Below are positions 38,774 to 48,240 of a DNA stretch of 64,000 bases, piece after piece. This DNA is from Methylocystis parvus OBBP. Its GTDB lineage: Bacteria > Pseudomonadota > Alphaproteobacteria > Rhizobiales > Beijerinckiaceae. The notes below the pieces were generated by a model, which was given only the letters and a program-made list of their open reading frames with translations, made no database searches and was not told where the DNA came from. The position numbers were made by a program, and so were the translations under genes. How positions within the stretch are numbered: position 1 is the stretch's first letter; the number at the start of each line of letters is the position of its first letter. The stretch spans positions 992,001 to 1,056,000 of the forward strand of contig NZ_CP092968.1 in assembly GCF_027571405.1 (NCBI RefSeq), in the 5' to 3' direction.

Positions 38774-41000
38774 CTTGCTTGCGCTTCAGCAGCGAACGCG
38801 GGCGCCAGTCCTTGAGCGACTTGCCGCGGCCGGACAGGCTCGGATGCGTCATGAAATATTTGTGCGCATTGAAATGTTCCTCACCCTCCGCCGGAACGAT
38901 GCGCTGCGACGAGCCGTCGGGCAGCACGCGATAGCTCTGCTCATTGTCGATGAGATTTGCGAGCATGATCTGGTCGAGCAATTGCTGATGAACGGTCGGG
39001 TTGGAGATCGGCATCAGCACTTCGACGCGGCGGTCGAGATTGCGCGGCATGAGATCGGCCGAGGAGATGTAGACATGCGCGCGCGGATGCGGCAGCGGAT
39101 GCCCGCCGCCAAAGGCGTAGACGCGCGCATGTTCGAGGAAGCGTCCGACGATCGACTTGACGCGGATGTTTTCGGAGAGACCGGGAACGCCCGGCCGCAG
39201 GCAACAAATGCCGCGCACGACGCAGTCGATCTGCACGCCGGCTTTCGAGGCCATATAGAGGGCGTCGATGATCTCGGGATCGACGAGCGCGTTGCATTTG
39301 AGCCAGATGGCGCCAGGCTTGCCCGCCTTCACCGACCCCATCTCCTGCTCGATATGTTCAAGCAGCCGCTTCTTGAGCGAAATCGGCGACACCGCCATCC
39401 GTTCGAGTCCCGCAGGCTCGGCGTAGCCGGTGATGTAATTGAAGATGCGCGAGACGTCGCGGCCGATTGTCGGGTCTGCGGTGAACACGGAAATATCCGT
39501 ATAGATGCGCGCGGTGACGGGATGATAATTGCCCGTGCCCACATGACAGTAGGTTGCGAGGCCCGAGCCTTCGCGGCGCACCACCATCGACAGCTTGCCA
39601 TGCGTCTTGAGTTCGATGAAGCCGAAGACGACTTGCGCGCCGGCGCGTTCGAGATCGCGCGCCCAGCGGATGTTCGCCTCTTCGTCGAAGCGCGCTTTCA
39701 GCTCGACGAGCGCGGTGACGGATTTGCCCGCCTCGGCGGCCTCCACCAGCGCGCGCACGATCGGGCTGTTGTTAGAGGTGCGATAAAGCGTCTGCTTGAT
39801 GGCGATGACGTTGGGATCGCGCGCCGCCTGCTGCAGGAACTGCACGACGACGTCGAAGGACTCATAGGGGTGGTGGACCGCAAGGTCCTTCTGTTTGATG
39901 GCGAGGAAACAATCGCCGCCATTGTCGCGCACGCGCTCGGGAAAGCGCGGATTATAGGGCTTGAATTTGAGATCCGGCCGGTCGAGCGCGACGAGTTCGG
40001 ACAGATCGTTGAGCGCCAGCATGCCGTCGATCTGGAAGGTTTCGCTCTGTTCGACGCCAAGCTCCTCCGCGACGAGCGCGCGCAAAGTCTCCGGCATGTC
40101 GGCCGCGACTTCGAGGCGGATGACCGAACCGCGGCGACGGCGCTTCAGCGCGGTCTCAAAGAAGAGCACGAGGTCTTCCGCCTCTTCCTCAACTTCGAGA
40201 TCGCTGTCGCGGATCACGCGAAAGAGCCCCTGCCCTCGCAGCAAATAACCAGGGAAGAGGCGCTGCGCGTTCATCGCGATGAGCGTTTCGAGCAGCATGA
40301 ATCGCTCGCGCGCGCCGCCCGGATTGGGAAGCTGGACGAAGCGTTCGATCTTCGAGGGCAGGCGCACCAGCGCCTGAAGCGTCTTGCGGTCGCCCGGCCG
40401 CACCAGCTCCAACGCCAGCGTGAAGCCGAGATTCGGGATGAAGGGGAAGGGATGCGCCGGATCGACGGCGAGCGGCGTCAGAACGGGAAAAATCTTGCTG
40501 AGGAAATGGTCTTCGAGCCATTCGCGATCGGCCTTGGAGACGTCGCCCGGCTCCACGATGACGATGCCCACTTCCTCGATTTCGCGGCGCAGCTCACGCC
40601 AGCGCCGTAACTGTTCGTTCGTGAGGAGGACGACGCGCTCGTTGATCTTCGAAAGCTGCTCCGACGGCGTGAGCCCATCCTGCGACACCGCCGTCAGACC
40701 CGAGCGGACCTGTCCGCGCAAGCCGGCGACGCGCACCATGAAGAATTCATCGAGATTGTTCGCGGAAATCGAGAGAAAGCGAAGTTGCTCCAGAACCGGA
40801 TGGTTCTTGTTCGAGGCTTCCTCGAGCACGCGGCGATTGAATTCGAGCCAGGACAATTCGCGGTTGATGAAACGGCGCGGGGAGACCGCCAACTCGTCCG
40901 GATGCTCCAGAATCTCGCCCGCAGGGTCCATTACCTCAATCGCGGCGGCCTCGATCTGCGTCGCGGCCCGCTCGGTCTTTTCCTTAATATTCGCCGTCAT
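38766..41000 (-). CDS. ppk1: Polyphosphate kinase 1
   Basis: Makes polyphosphate from ATP. 744 residues. The N-terminal domain begins [19 protein letters not shown]. The autophosphorylated histidine is in [17 protein letters not shown]. The second catalytic region includes [14 protein letters not shown] and [15 protein letters not shown]. All expected motifs intact. Upstream of ppx with overlapping ends and 68 bases downstream of hdaA. Confidence 0.97.
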   Translation of the reverse strand: MTANIKEKTERAATQIEAAAIEVMDPAGEILEHPDELAVSPRRFINRELSWLEFNRRVLEEASNKNHPVLEQLRFLSISANNLDEFFMVRVAGLRGQVRSGLTAVSQDGLTPSEQLSKINERVVLLTNEQLRRWRELRREIEEVGIVIVEPGDVSKADREWLEDHFLSKIFPVLTPLAVDPAHPFPFIPNLGFTLALELVRPGDRKTLQALVRLPSKIERFVQLPNPGGARERFMLLETLIAMNAQRLFPGYLLRGQGLFRVIRDSDLEVEEEAEDLVLFFETALKRRRRGSVIRLEVAADMPETLRALVAEELGVEQSETFQIDGMLALNDLSELVALDRPDLKFKPYNPRFPERVRDNGGDCFLAIKQKDLAVHHPYESFDVVVQFLQQAARDPNVIAIKQTLYRTSNNSPIVRALVEAAEAGKSVTALVELKARFDEEANIRWARDLERAGAQVVFGFIELKTHGKLSMVVRREGSGLATYCHVGTGNYHPVTARIYTDISVFTADPTIGRDVSRIFNYITGYAEPAGLERMAVSPISLKKRLLEHIEQEMGSVKAGKPGAIWLKCNALVDPEIIDALYMASKAGVQIDCVVRGICCLRPGVPGLSENIRVKSIVGRFLEHARVYAFGGGHPLPHPRAHVYISSADLMPRNLDRRVEVLMPISNPTVHQQLLDQIMLANLIDNEQSYRVLPDGSSQRIVPAEGEEHFNAHKYFMTHPSLSGRGKSLKDWRPRSLLKRKQDA

Positions 41001-41068
41001 GCCGTTTTCCCATTTTCGCCATCATGCCATATCGACGCTGTCGGAGGCAGTGCGAAAACGCCGCCCAG

Positions 41069-41767
41069 TTAATCCTGCGTCCCGTTCGAACCGGCCTCGA
41101 AACGCTCCATGACCTGCGCGGCCAGCGCGCGCGTCACCCGCCGCTGTTGCGCAAGCGCTTCACGATCGAGCGCCGCGACAAAAGCGCGCGCCGCGTCGAG
41201 GGAGCGCTCCAGGCGAAGGGCGGCATAGGCCAGAGCCGGCGGCTCGACGAGGAGTTGGCGGTCTCGAAAAAGCTTGTCGAGCACCGCCAGCATGAGGTCG
41301 TCGTCCGGAGCGCCGATCTCAACCATGGGCGCACGACGCAGGCGTGACAAAAGATCGGGTAGGCGAAATTGCGCGCCGGAGGGCGGTCTCGCCGCCGTCA
41401 TCAGCACGAACGCCCGGTGCTCGACGGCGTAATTCAGCAGGTGGAAAAGCGCCGTCTCGTCGACGATAAAATCCAGGTCGTCGATCGCGATCGCCTCGGG
41501 CGTCGCCGCCGCCAGCGTCTCCAATGACGGCGGCGAACGGCCGAGAGCCCGCAGGGCCGCGGCGCGCTCGGCGAAGATCGACAGCAAATGGCTCTTGCCG
41601 CTTCCCGGCGGACCGACCAGCAGAAGGACGCGGTCGGGCCAATCCGGCCAGCGCTCGACCATGGCGAGCGCCGCTTCGTTCGACGGCGCCGCCAGAAAAT
41701 CGGCGCGGCCGAGTCGCGGCTGCACCGGCAACTCCAGCGGCAGTTGCGCCGGCGTTCCCTGCCCCAT
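41069..41767 (-). CDS. hdaA: HdaA, DnaA-related regulator of replication initiation
   Basis: 232 residues: an AAA+ domain like DnaA domain III (Walker A GPPGSGKSHLL, Walker B-like IAIDDLDFI, then LMTAARPPSG) without the DNA-binding domain IV. The N-terminal QLPLELPVQPRLGRADFL contains the QLPL clamp-binding motif expected of HdaA. In alphaproteobacteria it promotes hydrolysis of DnaA-ATP to prevent re-initiation. Neighbourhood with the AI-2E exporter and ppk is conserved in this class. Confidence 0.9.
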   Translation of the reverse strand: MGQGTPAQLPLELPVQPRLGRADFLAAPSNEAALAMVERWPDWPDRVLLLVGPPGSGKSHLLSIFAERAAALRALGRSPPSLETLAAATPEAIAIDDLDFIVDETALFHLLNYAVEHRAFVLMTAARPPSGAQFRLPDLLSRLRRAPMVEIGAPDDDLMLAVLDKLFRDRQLLVEPPALAYAALRLERSLDAARAFVAALDREALAQQRRVTRALAAQVMERFEAGSNGTQD

Positions 41768-41773
41768 TGCGGG

Positions 41774-43030
41774 TCAGGCCCGGTCTTGCGCGTAGGGCGA
41801 TTCGCGGTAGAGCGCGCTCGCGCGATAGCGGCGGGCCAGAAAACGCATGAGCGCGCCGAGCGCCGCCGCCGCCGGCACGGCGATGATGAGCCCCGTAAAG
41901 CCGAAAAGCGCGCCGAACGCGAGCAGCGCGAACATGATCCAGACCGGATGCAGCCCGACCGACGCGCCAACGAGTCGCGGCGAAAGGACGTAGCCGTCCA
42001 TGACCAGCCCGGTCGAAACAATGGCGATCGCCTCGACCGGCAGATTGATATGCGGCCAAGCCTGTACGATCGCGATGATGATCGACAGAACGAAAGCCGT
42101 GATCGAGCCGACATAGGGGATGAAGCTTAGGAAACCCGCTATGACCCCGATCAGGAAACCGAAATTCAGCCCGATCGCGGAAAGGCCCAGCGCGTACCAG
42201 ACGCCAAGGAAGAGACAGACCAGCGATTGCCCGCGCACAAAGCCCGCGAGCGCGCGATCGATGTCGCGCGCCAGCATGCGCACGTCGTCGCGGTGTCGCG
42301 GCGGAACGAGGTCGTCGATGATCTGAACCATATGATCCCAGTCGAGCATCATATAGAAGGCCACGACAGGAGTGATGACGACGAGCGAAATCACATTGAT
42401 GAGCGCATAGCCGCGCCACAGCAACGATTTCAGAAAATCGCCGACCATCGACGCGCCCTGGCTCGCGAGATCGTTGAAATATTTCTCGATGTCGACGTTC
42501 AGGCTCGCGCCGGCGCCGGCCCATCCATATTTCTCGAGAAAATCCTTGAGATATTCATTTGTGAAATGGGCGCTCCATTCCGTGACGAGGCCATGCAGCG
42601 TCTGCAGATAGCCGGGCAGCGCGGTGAGGAATCCCGCGAGCTGGTGGGTCAATATCGGGAGCAGAATGACGAGACCCGTCACCAGGACGGCGAGGAAGAC
42701 AGAAAGCAGCAACAGCGCCGCGCCGAGGCGCGAACAGCCAAGCTTTTGCAGCCGGTCGGCCACGGGATCGAGCAGATAGCCGAGCGCCGTGCCCGCCACG
42801 AAGGGCGCGAGGACCGGGCTCAACAGGTAAAGGATCGCGGCCAGCACAAGGAGCGTCACGCCCCACAGCGCCAGTTGCCGTTCGAGGCTCAGGCCCGCCC
42901 ATTTTACCGCGACGACCTGCACGGGCTCCGATTGCTGGACGTCGGGCGACGTCGCCGCAGCCGAAGACAAATTGGCGGGCTGACGCGCCCCCTTCGCGCG
43001 GGGAGCCGCCGGCAGCTTCTGCTTCGTCAT
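41774..43030 (-). CDS. AI-2E family transporter (PerM-like)
   Basis: 418 residues with about eight membrane spans and a large periplasmic loop in the first half. The family C-terminal motif region is GFLIGVIAGFLSFIPYVGSI, then LVGASVGLHPVWIMFALLAF. The family is named for autoinducer-2 export, but most members have unknown or ion-antiport roles. 4 bases from the upstream phosphatidyltransferase and 6 from hdaA, so probably one transcript. Confidence 0.9.
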   Translation of the reverse strand: MTKQKLPAAPRAKGARQPANLSSAAATSPDVQQSEPVQVVAVKWAGLSLERQLALWGVTLLVLAAILYLLSPVLAPFVAGTALGYLLDPVADRLQKLGCSRLGAALLLLSVFLAVLVTGLVILLPILTHQLAGFLTALPGYLQTLHGLVTEWSAHFTNEYLKDFLEKYGWAGAGASLNVDIEKYFNDLASQGASMVGDFLKSLLWRGYALINVISLVVITPVVAFYMMLDWDHMVQIIDDLVPPRHRDDVRMLARDIDRALAGFVRGQSLVCLFLGVWYALGLSAIGLNFGFLIGVIAGFLSFIPYVGSITAFVLSIIIAIVQAWPHINLPVEAIAIVSTGLVMDGYVLSPRLVGASVGLHPVWIMFALLAFGALFGFTGLIIAVPAAAALGALMRFLARRYRASALYRESPYAQDRA

Positions 43031-43034
43031 ATGC

Positions 43035-43583
43035 TCAAGGCCTCATATGCTGGACCCAGAGCCACAGATAGACGCTTGCCGAAGTCATGGTCAATGCGGC
43101 GACGCTTCCCTCGAAGAGGCTTTCCAAAGCCTCGGCGCGAAAGCCATAGGCCTCGCCGGCCAAAACAAATCCGGCGAGGCCGAGCTGCGCGGCGGTCGTG
43201 ATTTTCGAGGATATGTGCGGCCGGACCTTGACGGGCCGCGAAAGGAACCACGCCACGAGGACGCCCCCGACAATCAGCGCGTCGCGGGAGACGACCAGGA
43301 TCGCGAGCCAGGGCGGGAGCGCCCCCGCGCTCGCGAGCAAGACATAAATGGAGATGATCAGCGCCTTGTCCGCCAGCGGATCGAGCACGGCGCCGAGCTC
43401 GGATTGCAGATGGTAGGTCTTGGCCAGCCAGCCGTCGAGCGCGTCCGAGACCCCCGCCACGATGAATATGAGGAAGGCCGGGCCCCAGCGCTGATCGACG
43501 CCCATGCCGATTATGGCCGGCGTCAGCACCAGCCTGCCGATCGTAATGAGGTTCGGGAGCGACGCAAACCAGCGGGAGGCCAT
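43035..43583 (-). CDS. CDP-alcohol phosphatidyltransferase family protein
   Basis: 182 residues from ATG 43583 (the open frame continues upstream without homology). The active-site motif DxxDGxxA(x)nGxxxDxxxD is present as DALDGWLAK then GAVLDPLADK, with Lys in place of the usual Arg. Begins SLPNLITIGRLVLTPAIIG, as in PgsA/cardiolipin synthase relatives. Four to six membrane spans. Makes a phospholipid head group; the acceptor alcohol is uncertain. Confidence 0.88.
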   Translation of the reverse strand: MASRWFASLPNLITIGRLVLTPAIIGMGVDQRWGPAFLIFIVAGVSDALDGWLAKTYHLQSELGAVLDPLADKALIISIYVLLASAGALPPWLAILVVSRDALIVGGVLVAWFLSRPVKVRPHISSKITTAAQLGLAGFVLAGEAYGFRAEALESLFEGSVAALTMTSASVYLWLWVQHMRP

Positions 43584-43611
43584 AAAGCGTATGTGGCGCG
43601 GGGCTCGCCTC

Positions 43612-44403
43612 TCACAATCCCCGGCGCTTGCCGGCCTGCATGGCGAGCGCCGAGCCGCCGAGCGCGAGCGCGACGAGACCGAGCAGCAGGGTGGAGATCG
43701 CGTTGATCTGCGGCGAGACGCCAAGCCTCACCTGGGAATAGATGCGCATCGGCAGCGTCGTCGCGCCGGGGCCCGTCGCGAAGCTCGCAATCACGAGATC
43801 GTCGAGCGAGAGCGTGAAGGCGAGCAGAAACGCGCTGGCCATGGCCGGCGCGATCTGCGGCAAAGCGACGAGCGCGAAGGCCTGGACCGGGGTCGCGCCG
43901 AGATCCATCGCCGCCTCCTCGAGCGCGGGATCGCAGCCGCGCAGAGCCGCGAGAAGCGCGACCGTCGTGAAGCACATGGTCAACGTCACATGGCCGATGA
44001 CGAGCGTCGCAAAGCCGCGTCCGATTCCGAGCGCGACGAAGCAGGAAAGCAGCGCAAGGCCCAGCACGACCTCGGGCAGGACAAGCGGCGCATGGATCGC
44101 GCCAAAGAAAAGCATGCGCGAGCGGAACGCCCCGAAACGCGCCAGCGCGACCGCTGCAAGCAGCCCCAGAAAAGTGGCGATCGTGGCGGAGAGAAGCGCG
44201 GCGGCGAGGCTGATCTTCGCCGAGGCGATCAGCAGCTCATTGTCGAAGAGCGCCGCATACCATTTGGTCGAGAAGCCGCCCCAGACCGAGACGAGGCGCG
44301 AGGCGTTGAAGCTCATCCCCGCGAGGATGACGATCGGCGCGTAGAGGAAGACGAAGCCCGCAATGAGCGTCCCGACCCGCGCAATGTGGAAGGAAAGACT
44401 CAC
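43612..44403 (-). CDS. ABC transporter permease, spermidine/putrescine type (PotI-like)
   Basis: 263 residues from GTG 44403, which overlaps the preceding permease stop by 4 bases (GTGA). Six membrane spans. The cytoplasmic EAA loop EEAAMDLGATPVQAFALVAL docks the ATPase. The PotC/PotI hallmark FTLSLDDLVIASFATGPG is present. Works as a heterodimer with the upstream PotH-like permease. Polyamine import is the likely role by family, though relatives also import other small cations and thiamine. Confidence 0.88.
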   Translation of the reverse strand: MSLSFHIARVGTLIAGFVFLYAPIVILAGMSFNASRLVSVWGGFSTKWYAALFDNELLIASAKISLAAALLSATIATFLGLLAAVALARFGAFRSRMLFFGAIHAPLVLPEVVLGLALLSCFVALGIGRGFATLVIGHVTLTMCFTTVALLAALRGCDPALEEAAMDLGATPVQAFALVALPQIAPAMASAFLLAFTLSLDDLVIASFATGPGATTLPMRIYSQVRLGVSPQINAISTLLLGLVALALGGSALAMQAGKRRGL

Positions 44404-45311
44404 CGGCGCCCCTCCTCTTCGCGAAGACGCGCGCGCTCCCACAATAAAAGCGGCGCGAGGAGGATCGAGACGAGCGCGATGGCGGCGGCGGACGCGGCGG
44501 GCCAATCATGATTGGCGAAGAAATCGTTCCAGAGCGTGCGTCCGATCATCAGCGTGTCGGAGCCGCCGAGAAGATCGGGAATGACGAATTCGCCGACCGC
44601 CGGAATGAAGACGAGCAGCGCGCCGGCGATGACGCCGTCGCGCGACAGCGGCAGAGTCACGCGCAGGAAAATCTCCGCCGGAGAAGCGCCGAGATCGGCC
44701 GCCGCCTCGCGCAGGCTGGGATCCTGTCCTTCGAGCGCGGCGTAGATCGGCAGCAGCATGAATGGCAGATAGGAATAGACGATGCCGACGATCACCGCGC
44801 CCGTCGTCGCAAACATCTCGATCGGCGCGCTGATGAGGTCCAGCGCGATCAGCGCATTGTTGATGACGCCTTCGTCCTTCAACAGCGCGATCCAGGCATA
44901 GACGCGGATGAGGAAGCTCGTCCAGAACGGCGCCGCCGCGACGCCGATGAGAAAGGGCCGCCATCGACGCGGGCTGCGCGCCATTGCGAGGGCGAAGGGA
45001 TAGGCGACGAAGAGCGTCGCAAGCGTGGCGACCGCAGCTATCCAGAGCGACGAGACATAGGCGTCGAAATAAAGACTGTCGCCGACGAGCGCGCGGTAAT
45101 TGTCGAGCGTGAGCGTCTGCGCCTTGGACCACAGTTCCGAAAGGGAATCGCGCCAATGGAAACGCGGCTCGTAGGGCGGCCGCGCGAGGACGGATTGTGA
45201 GACCGAAATCTTCGCGATGAGCAGCATCGGCGCGAGGAAAAAAGCGGCGATCCACAGATAGGGAATGGCGAGCGTCAGCCGCTCGCCGAGGGAGAGACGG
45301 CGCTCAATCAT
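44400..45311 (-). CDS. ABC transporter permease, spermidine/putrescine type (PotH-like)
   Basis: 303 residues, six membrane spans. The EAA loop reads REAAADLGASPAEIFLRVTL, followed by VFIPAVGEFVIPDLLGG, the PotB/PotH signature. A long N-terminal periplasmic loop is present, as in the family. Paired by overlap with the PotI-like gene. The ATPase gene is upstream, but a repeat-filled gap of 260 bases separates them. Confidence 0.88.
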   Translation of the reverse strand: MIERRLSLGERLTLAIPYLWIAAFFLAPMLLIAKISVSQSVLARPPYEPRFHWRDSLSELWSKAQTLTLDNYRALVGDSLYFDAYVSSLWIAAVATLATLFVAYPFALAMARSPRRWRPFLIGVAAAPFWTSFLIRVYAWIALLKDEGVINNALIALDLISAPIEMFATTGAVIVGIVYSYLPFMLLPIYAALEGQDPSLREAAADLGASPAEIFLRVTLPLSRDGVIAGALLVFIPAVGEFVIPDLLGGSDTLMIGRTLWNDFFANHDWPAASAAAIALVSILLAPLLLWERARLREEEGRR

Positions 45312-45324
45312 CGTAGCGCTTGTC

Positions 45325-45407
45325 CGTCATTGCGAGGAGCGCAAGCGACGAAGCAATCCAGAGCGGCGCCCTGGTTGTGGATTGCTTCGCTTCGCTCGCA
45401 ATGACGG
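45325..45407. repeat. R2 palindromic repeat (second copy)
   Basis: The left arm CGTCATTGCGAG through AAGCAATCCAGAG (45325-45363) pairs with the right arm GGATTGCTTCGC to CTCGCAATGACGG (45379-45407). Same family as 9042-9122. Lies inside the ABC transporter operon between the ATPase and permease genes. Confidence 0.85.
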
Positions 45408-45440
45408 CGCCCATTTGCGAAGACGGAGACGGATGGCCTC

Positions 45441-45535
45441 CTAACCCTCCCCCGCTTCGCCGGAGAGGAGGCAGATCGCCGCCGTCATCGAGATCACTGA
45501 TCACGAGCGTCCCCTCTCTCGCTTGCGAGGGAGGG
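45441..45535. repeat. R1-type hairpins in the ABC transporter operon
   Basis: Two related hairpins: CCCTCCCCCGC with GCCGGAGAGG (about 45445-45469) and CCCTCTCTCGC-TT-GCGAGGGAGGG (45512-45535). Adjacent to the R2 copy, so both repeat families landed in one gap. Confidence 0.75.
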
Positions 45536-45571
45536 ACAGGGTGAAGGCGGGATTGTCGCAAGCGAGCACGC

Positions 45572-46621
45572 TCATTCGCTCTCCGCAAACAACACGCCCG
45601 CATCCGGCGCGATTGTCAGCTTCACGTCGTCGCCAATCGCAAAGCGCCCGTCATAAGCGCCGACGCGCAGCACCACGTCCGGCGCGACGCGCACGCGCAG
45701 CAGCGTATATTCCCCGCGAAAAACGAAGTCTTCGACGCGCCCCGCAACGCCCTCGCCGTCGCGTGAAACCTCGATGCGCTCGGGGCGCAGGCCGAGCGTC
45801 GCGCGGGCGCCTTGGGGCAACGCGCATTCGGCGCGCGGAAGCCGAGCGAAGGACGTCACGAAAGCAGCGCCGTCGTCGCGCGCGATTTCGCCTTCGATGA
45901 AATTCATTTCACCGACAAAGCCCGCGACGAAGCGCGTCGCAGGCTTCTCGTAAATCTCGATCGGCGCGGCGATCTGCTCCACTTTTCCCGTGCGCATCAC
46001 GGCGATGCGGTCGGCGATGGCGAGCGCTTCGTCCTGGTCATGCGTGACGATGACGAAGCTCGTTCGCGTTTTTCGTTGTATTTCCTTGAGCTGGAATTGC
46101 GTTTCCTCGCGCAGCTTGCGGTCGAGCGCGCCGAGCGGCTCGTCGAGCAGCAGCAAGGCCGGACGCGGCGCCAAAGCCCGCGCAAGCGCGACGCGCTGAC
46201 GCTGCCCGCCGGAAAGCTCGTTGATGCGACGCGCGCCGAAAGGCGCGAGCTGCGTCATGTCCAGCAATTCGCTCACCCGCGCGCGTATCGCTTCTTCCCT
46301 TTCGCCCTTCCGCCGAAGGCCGAAGGCGACGTTTTCGTAGACGTTCAAATGCGGAAAGAGCGCATAGCTCTGGAACATCATATTCACAGGGCGCCGATGC
46401 GGCGGCACGCCGGAGAGGTCTGCGCTTTTCAACGTCAGCTTTCCGCTGTCGGGCGTTTCGAAGCCGGCGATGCAGCGCATCAGCGTCGTCTTGCCGCAGC
46501 CGGAGGGGCCGAGCAGCGCGAAAAATTCGCCCGCGCCGACGTTGAGCGACACGCCCTCCAGCGCGACGACCGCGCCGTATCTTTTGGAAATCTCGGAGAC
46601 GGAGAGAAGCGGCGCGGTCAC
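45572..46621 (-). CDS. ABC transporter ATPase, spermidine/putrescine type (PotG-like)
   Basis: 349 residues from GTG 46621, which overlaps the methyltransferase stop by 4 bases; a further in-frame Met at 46714 would give a non-homologous extension. Walker A is GPSGCGKTT, signature LSGGQRQRVALARAL, Walker B LLLLDEPLGALD. A C-terminal TOBE domain follows. Drives the PotH/PotI-like permeases downstream. No periplasmic binding protein gene is found in the window. Confidence 0.92.
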   Translation of the reverse strand: MTAPLLSVSEISKRYGAVVALEGVSLNVGAGEFFALLGPSGCGKTTLMRCIAGFETPDSGKLTLKSADLSGVPPHRRPVNMMFQSYALFPHLNVYENVAFGLRRKGEREEAIRARVSELLDMTQLAPFGARRINELSGGQRQRVALARALAPRPALLLLDEPLGALDRKLREETQFQLKEIQRKTRTSFVIVTHDQDEALAIADRIAVMRTGKVEQIAAPIEIYEKPATRFVAGFVGEMNFIEGEIARDDGAAFVTSFARLPRAECALPQGARATLGLRPERIEVSRDGEGVAGRVEDFVFRGEYTLLRVRVAPDVVLRVGAYDGRFAIGDDVKLTIAPDAGVLFAESE

Positions 46622-47322
46622 CTGTCGACCTCGCGGCGAAACTCCGCGCGCCAATGGCGAACGATCGTTTCCGACGCAGGGACGTCCTCGAGCGAAACGA
46701 GGCGCAGCCCGCACACGGCAAGCGTCTCGATCCGCCCGCGCGTCAGCGGCCAGGGCGGTCCGGCGACGTCCTGCCCTTCGTCACGCGCCCGGGAAATGAC
46801 GAGCAACATGCCGCCCGGCGCGACGAAAGACGCGAGCGCGCGCGCCGCGTCGGGCAGCAGCGCCTCCGGCAAAGCCTGCAGCGTGTAAAGTTCATGGACG
46901 AGATCGAAAGCGCCGCGCCATTCCGGCGGCGCTTGAAAAAGATCCGCGGCGCAATAATCGATGGCGCTTTGCGGAAAGCGGCGCCTCGCCCATTCGACCG
47001 CGCGCGCAACGAGATCGAACGCGACAACCCTCGCGCCGGCCTTGGCCAAAGCCTCGGCATTGTCGCCGAGTCCGCAGCCGACGTCGAGCGCGCGCAGCCC
47101 CGCGAGCGAACGGCCCTCCAGCCACTGCGCCAGCACGGGATGCGGCGCGAGACCGGCCCAGGGCACGCCCGCCGGATCGTCGCCTGCGAACTGATACACC
47201 GCCTCGAACCATTCGCGACGCTGAGGATCGGCGTCGACGCCGCCTTCGCGCTTATGGGGATCGATCGCGTCGAGCTTCGCGCGCGCGCGGGCGCGCCTTT
47301 CGGCGAAATCTGCGTCCGTCAT
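46618..47322 (-). CDS. Class I SAM-dependent methyltransferase
   Basis: 234 residues from ATG 47322. Motif I is LRALDVGCGLGDNAEAL, followed by VVAFDLVARAVEWA (acidic motif II) and FDLVHELYTLQAL. It resembles small-molecule methyltransferases of the TehB/thiopurine kind; substrate unknown. It overlaps holC and the ABC ATPase gene by 4 bases each, placing it in a translationally coupled row. Confidence 0.85.
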   Translation of the reverse strand: MTDADFAERRARARAKLDAIDPHKREGGVDADPQRREWFEAVYQFAGDDPAGVPWAGLAPHPVLAQWLEGRSLAGLRALDVGCGLGDNAEALAKAGARVVAFDLVARAVEWARRRFPQSAIDYCAADLFQAPPEWRGAFDLVHELYTLQALPEALLPDAARALASFVAPGGMLLVISRARDEGQDVAGPPWPLTRGRIETLAVCGLRLVSLEDVPASETIVRHWRAEFRREVDR

Positions 47323-47804
47323 GATTTGGCCTTGGGTTCGCGCGCTTTTTCCACCCAGCGCCCGCTCTCGTCCTGCTGTTGATAGACCAGCGTCTGTCCC
47401 GCGTCGCGCAATTCCTTCCATTGCGCGCGGGCGTCGGAGAGTTCGCCCGGATCCTCGCCGTTGAAGAGCAGCACGGCGCGCGCGCGCGGCGCCGCGGCGC
47501 TCGCGAGAACGGGCGCGATCTGCGCGCCCTCGACAAAGAATCGCACATCGGCGCCGTTCGGATTTTCGACGCCGCAGGTCAAAAAGATCGGCTGCGTTTC
47601 GGGCGAGGCGTCCCGCTTCGTTCCATGCGGCAGGAAGCTCTCCTGCCGATAGGCCCAAAGATGCTGATCGAGCGCGGTCAGCCGCGCCTCGCTCGCCGCC
47701 TGCACCACGACGCGCCAGCCGCGCGCCAGCGAGCGCTCCAGCAAGGTCGGCAGGGTGTCGTCGATCCTGCGAGTCTGGTGATGGTAGAAAGAGATTTCGA
47801 CCAT
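47319..47804 (-). CDS. holC: DNA polymerase III subunit chi
   Basis: 161 residues from ATG 47804. Begins VEISFYHHQTRRIDDTLPTL, then LLERSLARGWRVVVQA, the chi family start. LWAYRQESFLPHG and VLLFNGEDPGELSDARAQW are further family motifs. Chi links the clamp loader to single-strand binding protein. In many bacteria it follows pepA; here two small genes intervene. Confidence 0.92.
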   Translation of the reverse strand: MVEISFYHHQTRRIDDTLPTLLERSLARGWRVVVQAASEARLTALDQHLWAYRQESFLPHGTKRDASPETQPIFLTCGVENPNGADVRFFVEGAQIAPVLASAAAPRARAVLLFNGEDPGELSDARAQWKELRDAGQTLVYQQQDESGRWVEKAREPKAKS

Positions 47805-47866
47805 GGGCCCCTCCCGACCGGCGGCGGGGCCTTTGATGGCCAATTAAGGAGCGGCGCGCAAGTCCC

Positions 47867-48178
47867 CTAGCTCCGGCTGATCGTGGGCGTCCAGCACGGC
47901 GGATCGCTTGCGGGGAAGGACTCGAGGCCGGCTTCGTAAACCACATCCTCGCCGGCCTGATAGATCAGGGACACGGCGAGGTCGCAGCGCATTTTTGCGC
48001 GGCGGGAGAGGCGCGCAACGGCGCCCTCGGCGGCGCGCTTCTCCTCATGCGTATTCACGTCGCCCCTTACGACGACTTCGTCGCCGTGGAATTCGATTAC
48101 GATGCGTGAGGAATCGACGCCGTCTTCCTGCAACGCTTCGATAATCGCGACCTTCACGTCTTGCGGCAGCGCCGTCAT
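47867..48178 (-). CDS. BON-domain-like small protein
   Basis: 103 residues from ATG 48178. The core VKVAIIEALQEDGVDSSRIV and EVVVRGDVNTHEEKRAAEGA follow the BON pattern (helix, strand, glycine turn, helix). No signal peptide is evident, so unlike OsmY it may stay in the cytoplasm. Role unknown. Two cysteines (MRCDL and PPCWT). Confidence 0.55.
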   Translation of the reverse strand: MTALPQDVKVAIIEALQEDGVDSSRIVIEFHGDEVVVRGDVNTHEEKRAAEGAVARLSRRAKMRCDLAVSLIYQAGEDVVYEAGLESFPASDPPCWTPTISRS

Positions 48179-48240
48179 CCCGCCTCCTTGCCGCCTCCTT
48201 GCGGCGGAGCGCCGCGGTCTGCGCCGCGGCGCCGCCCGCT

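Noticed and set aside
46622..46714. Longer start for the PotG-like ATPase
   Set aside because: The added residues are Arg-rich and non-homologous and overlap the methyltransferase; GTG 46621 gives a 4-base coupled overlap.
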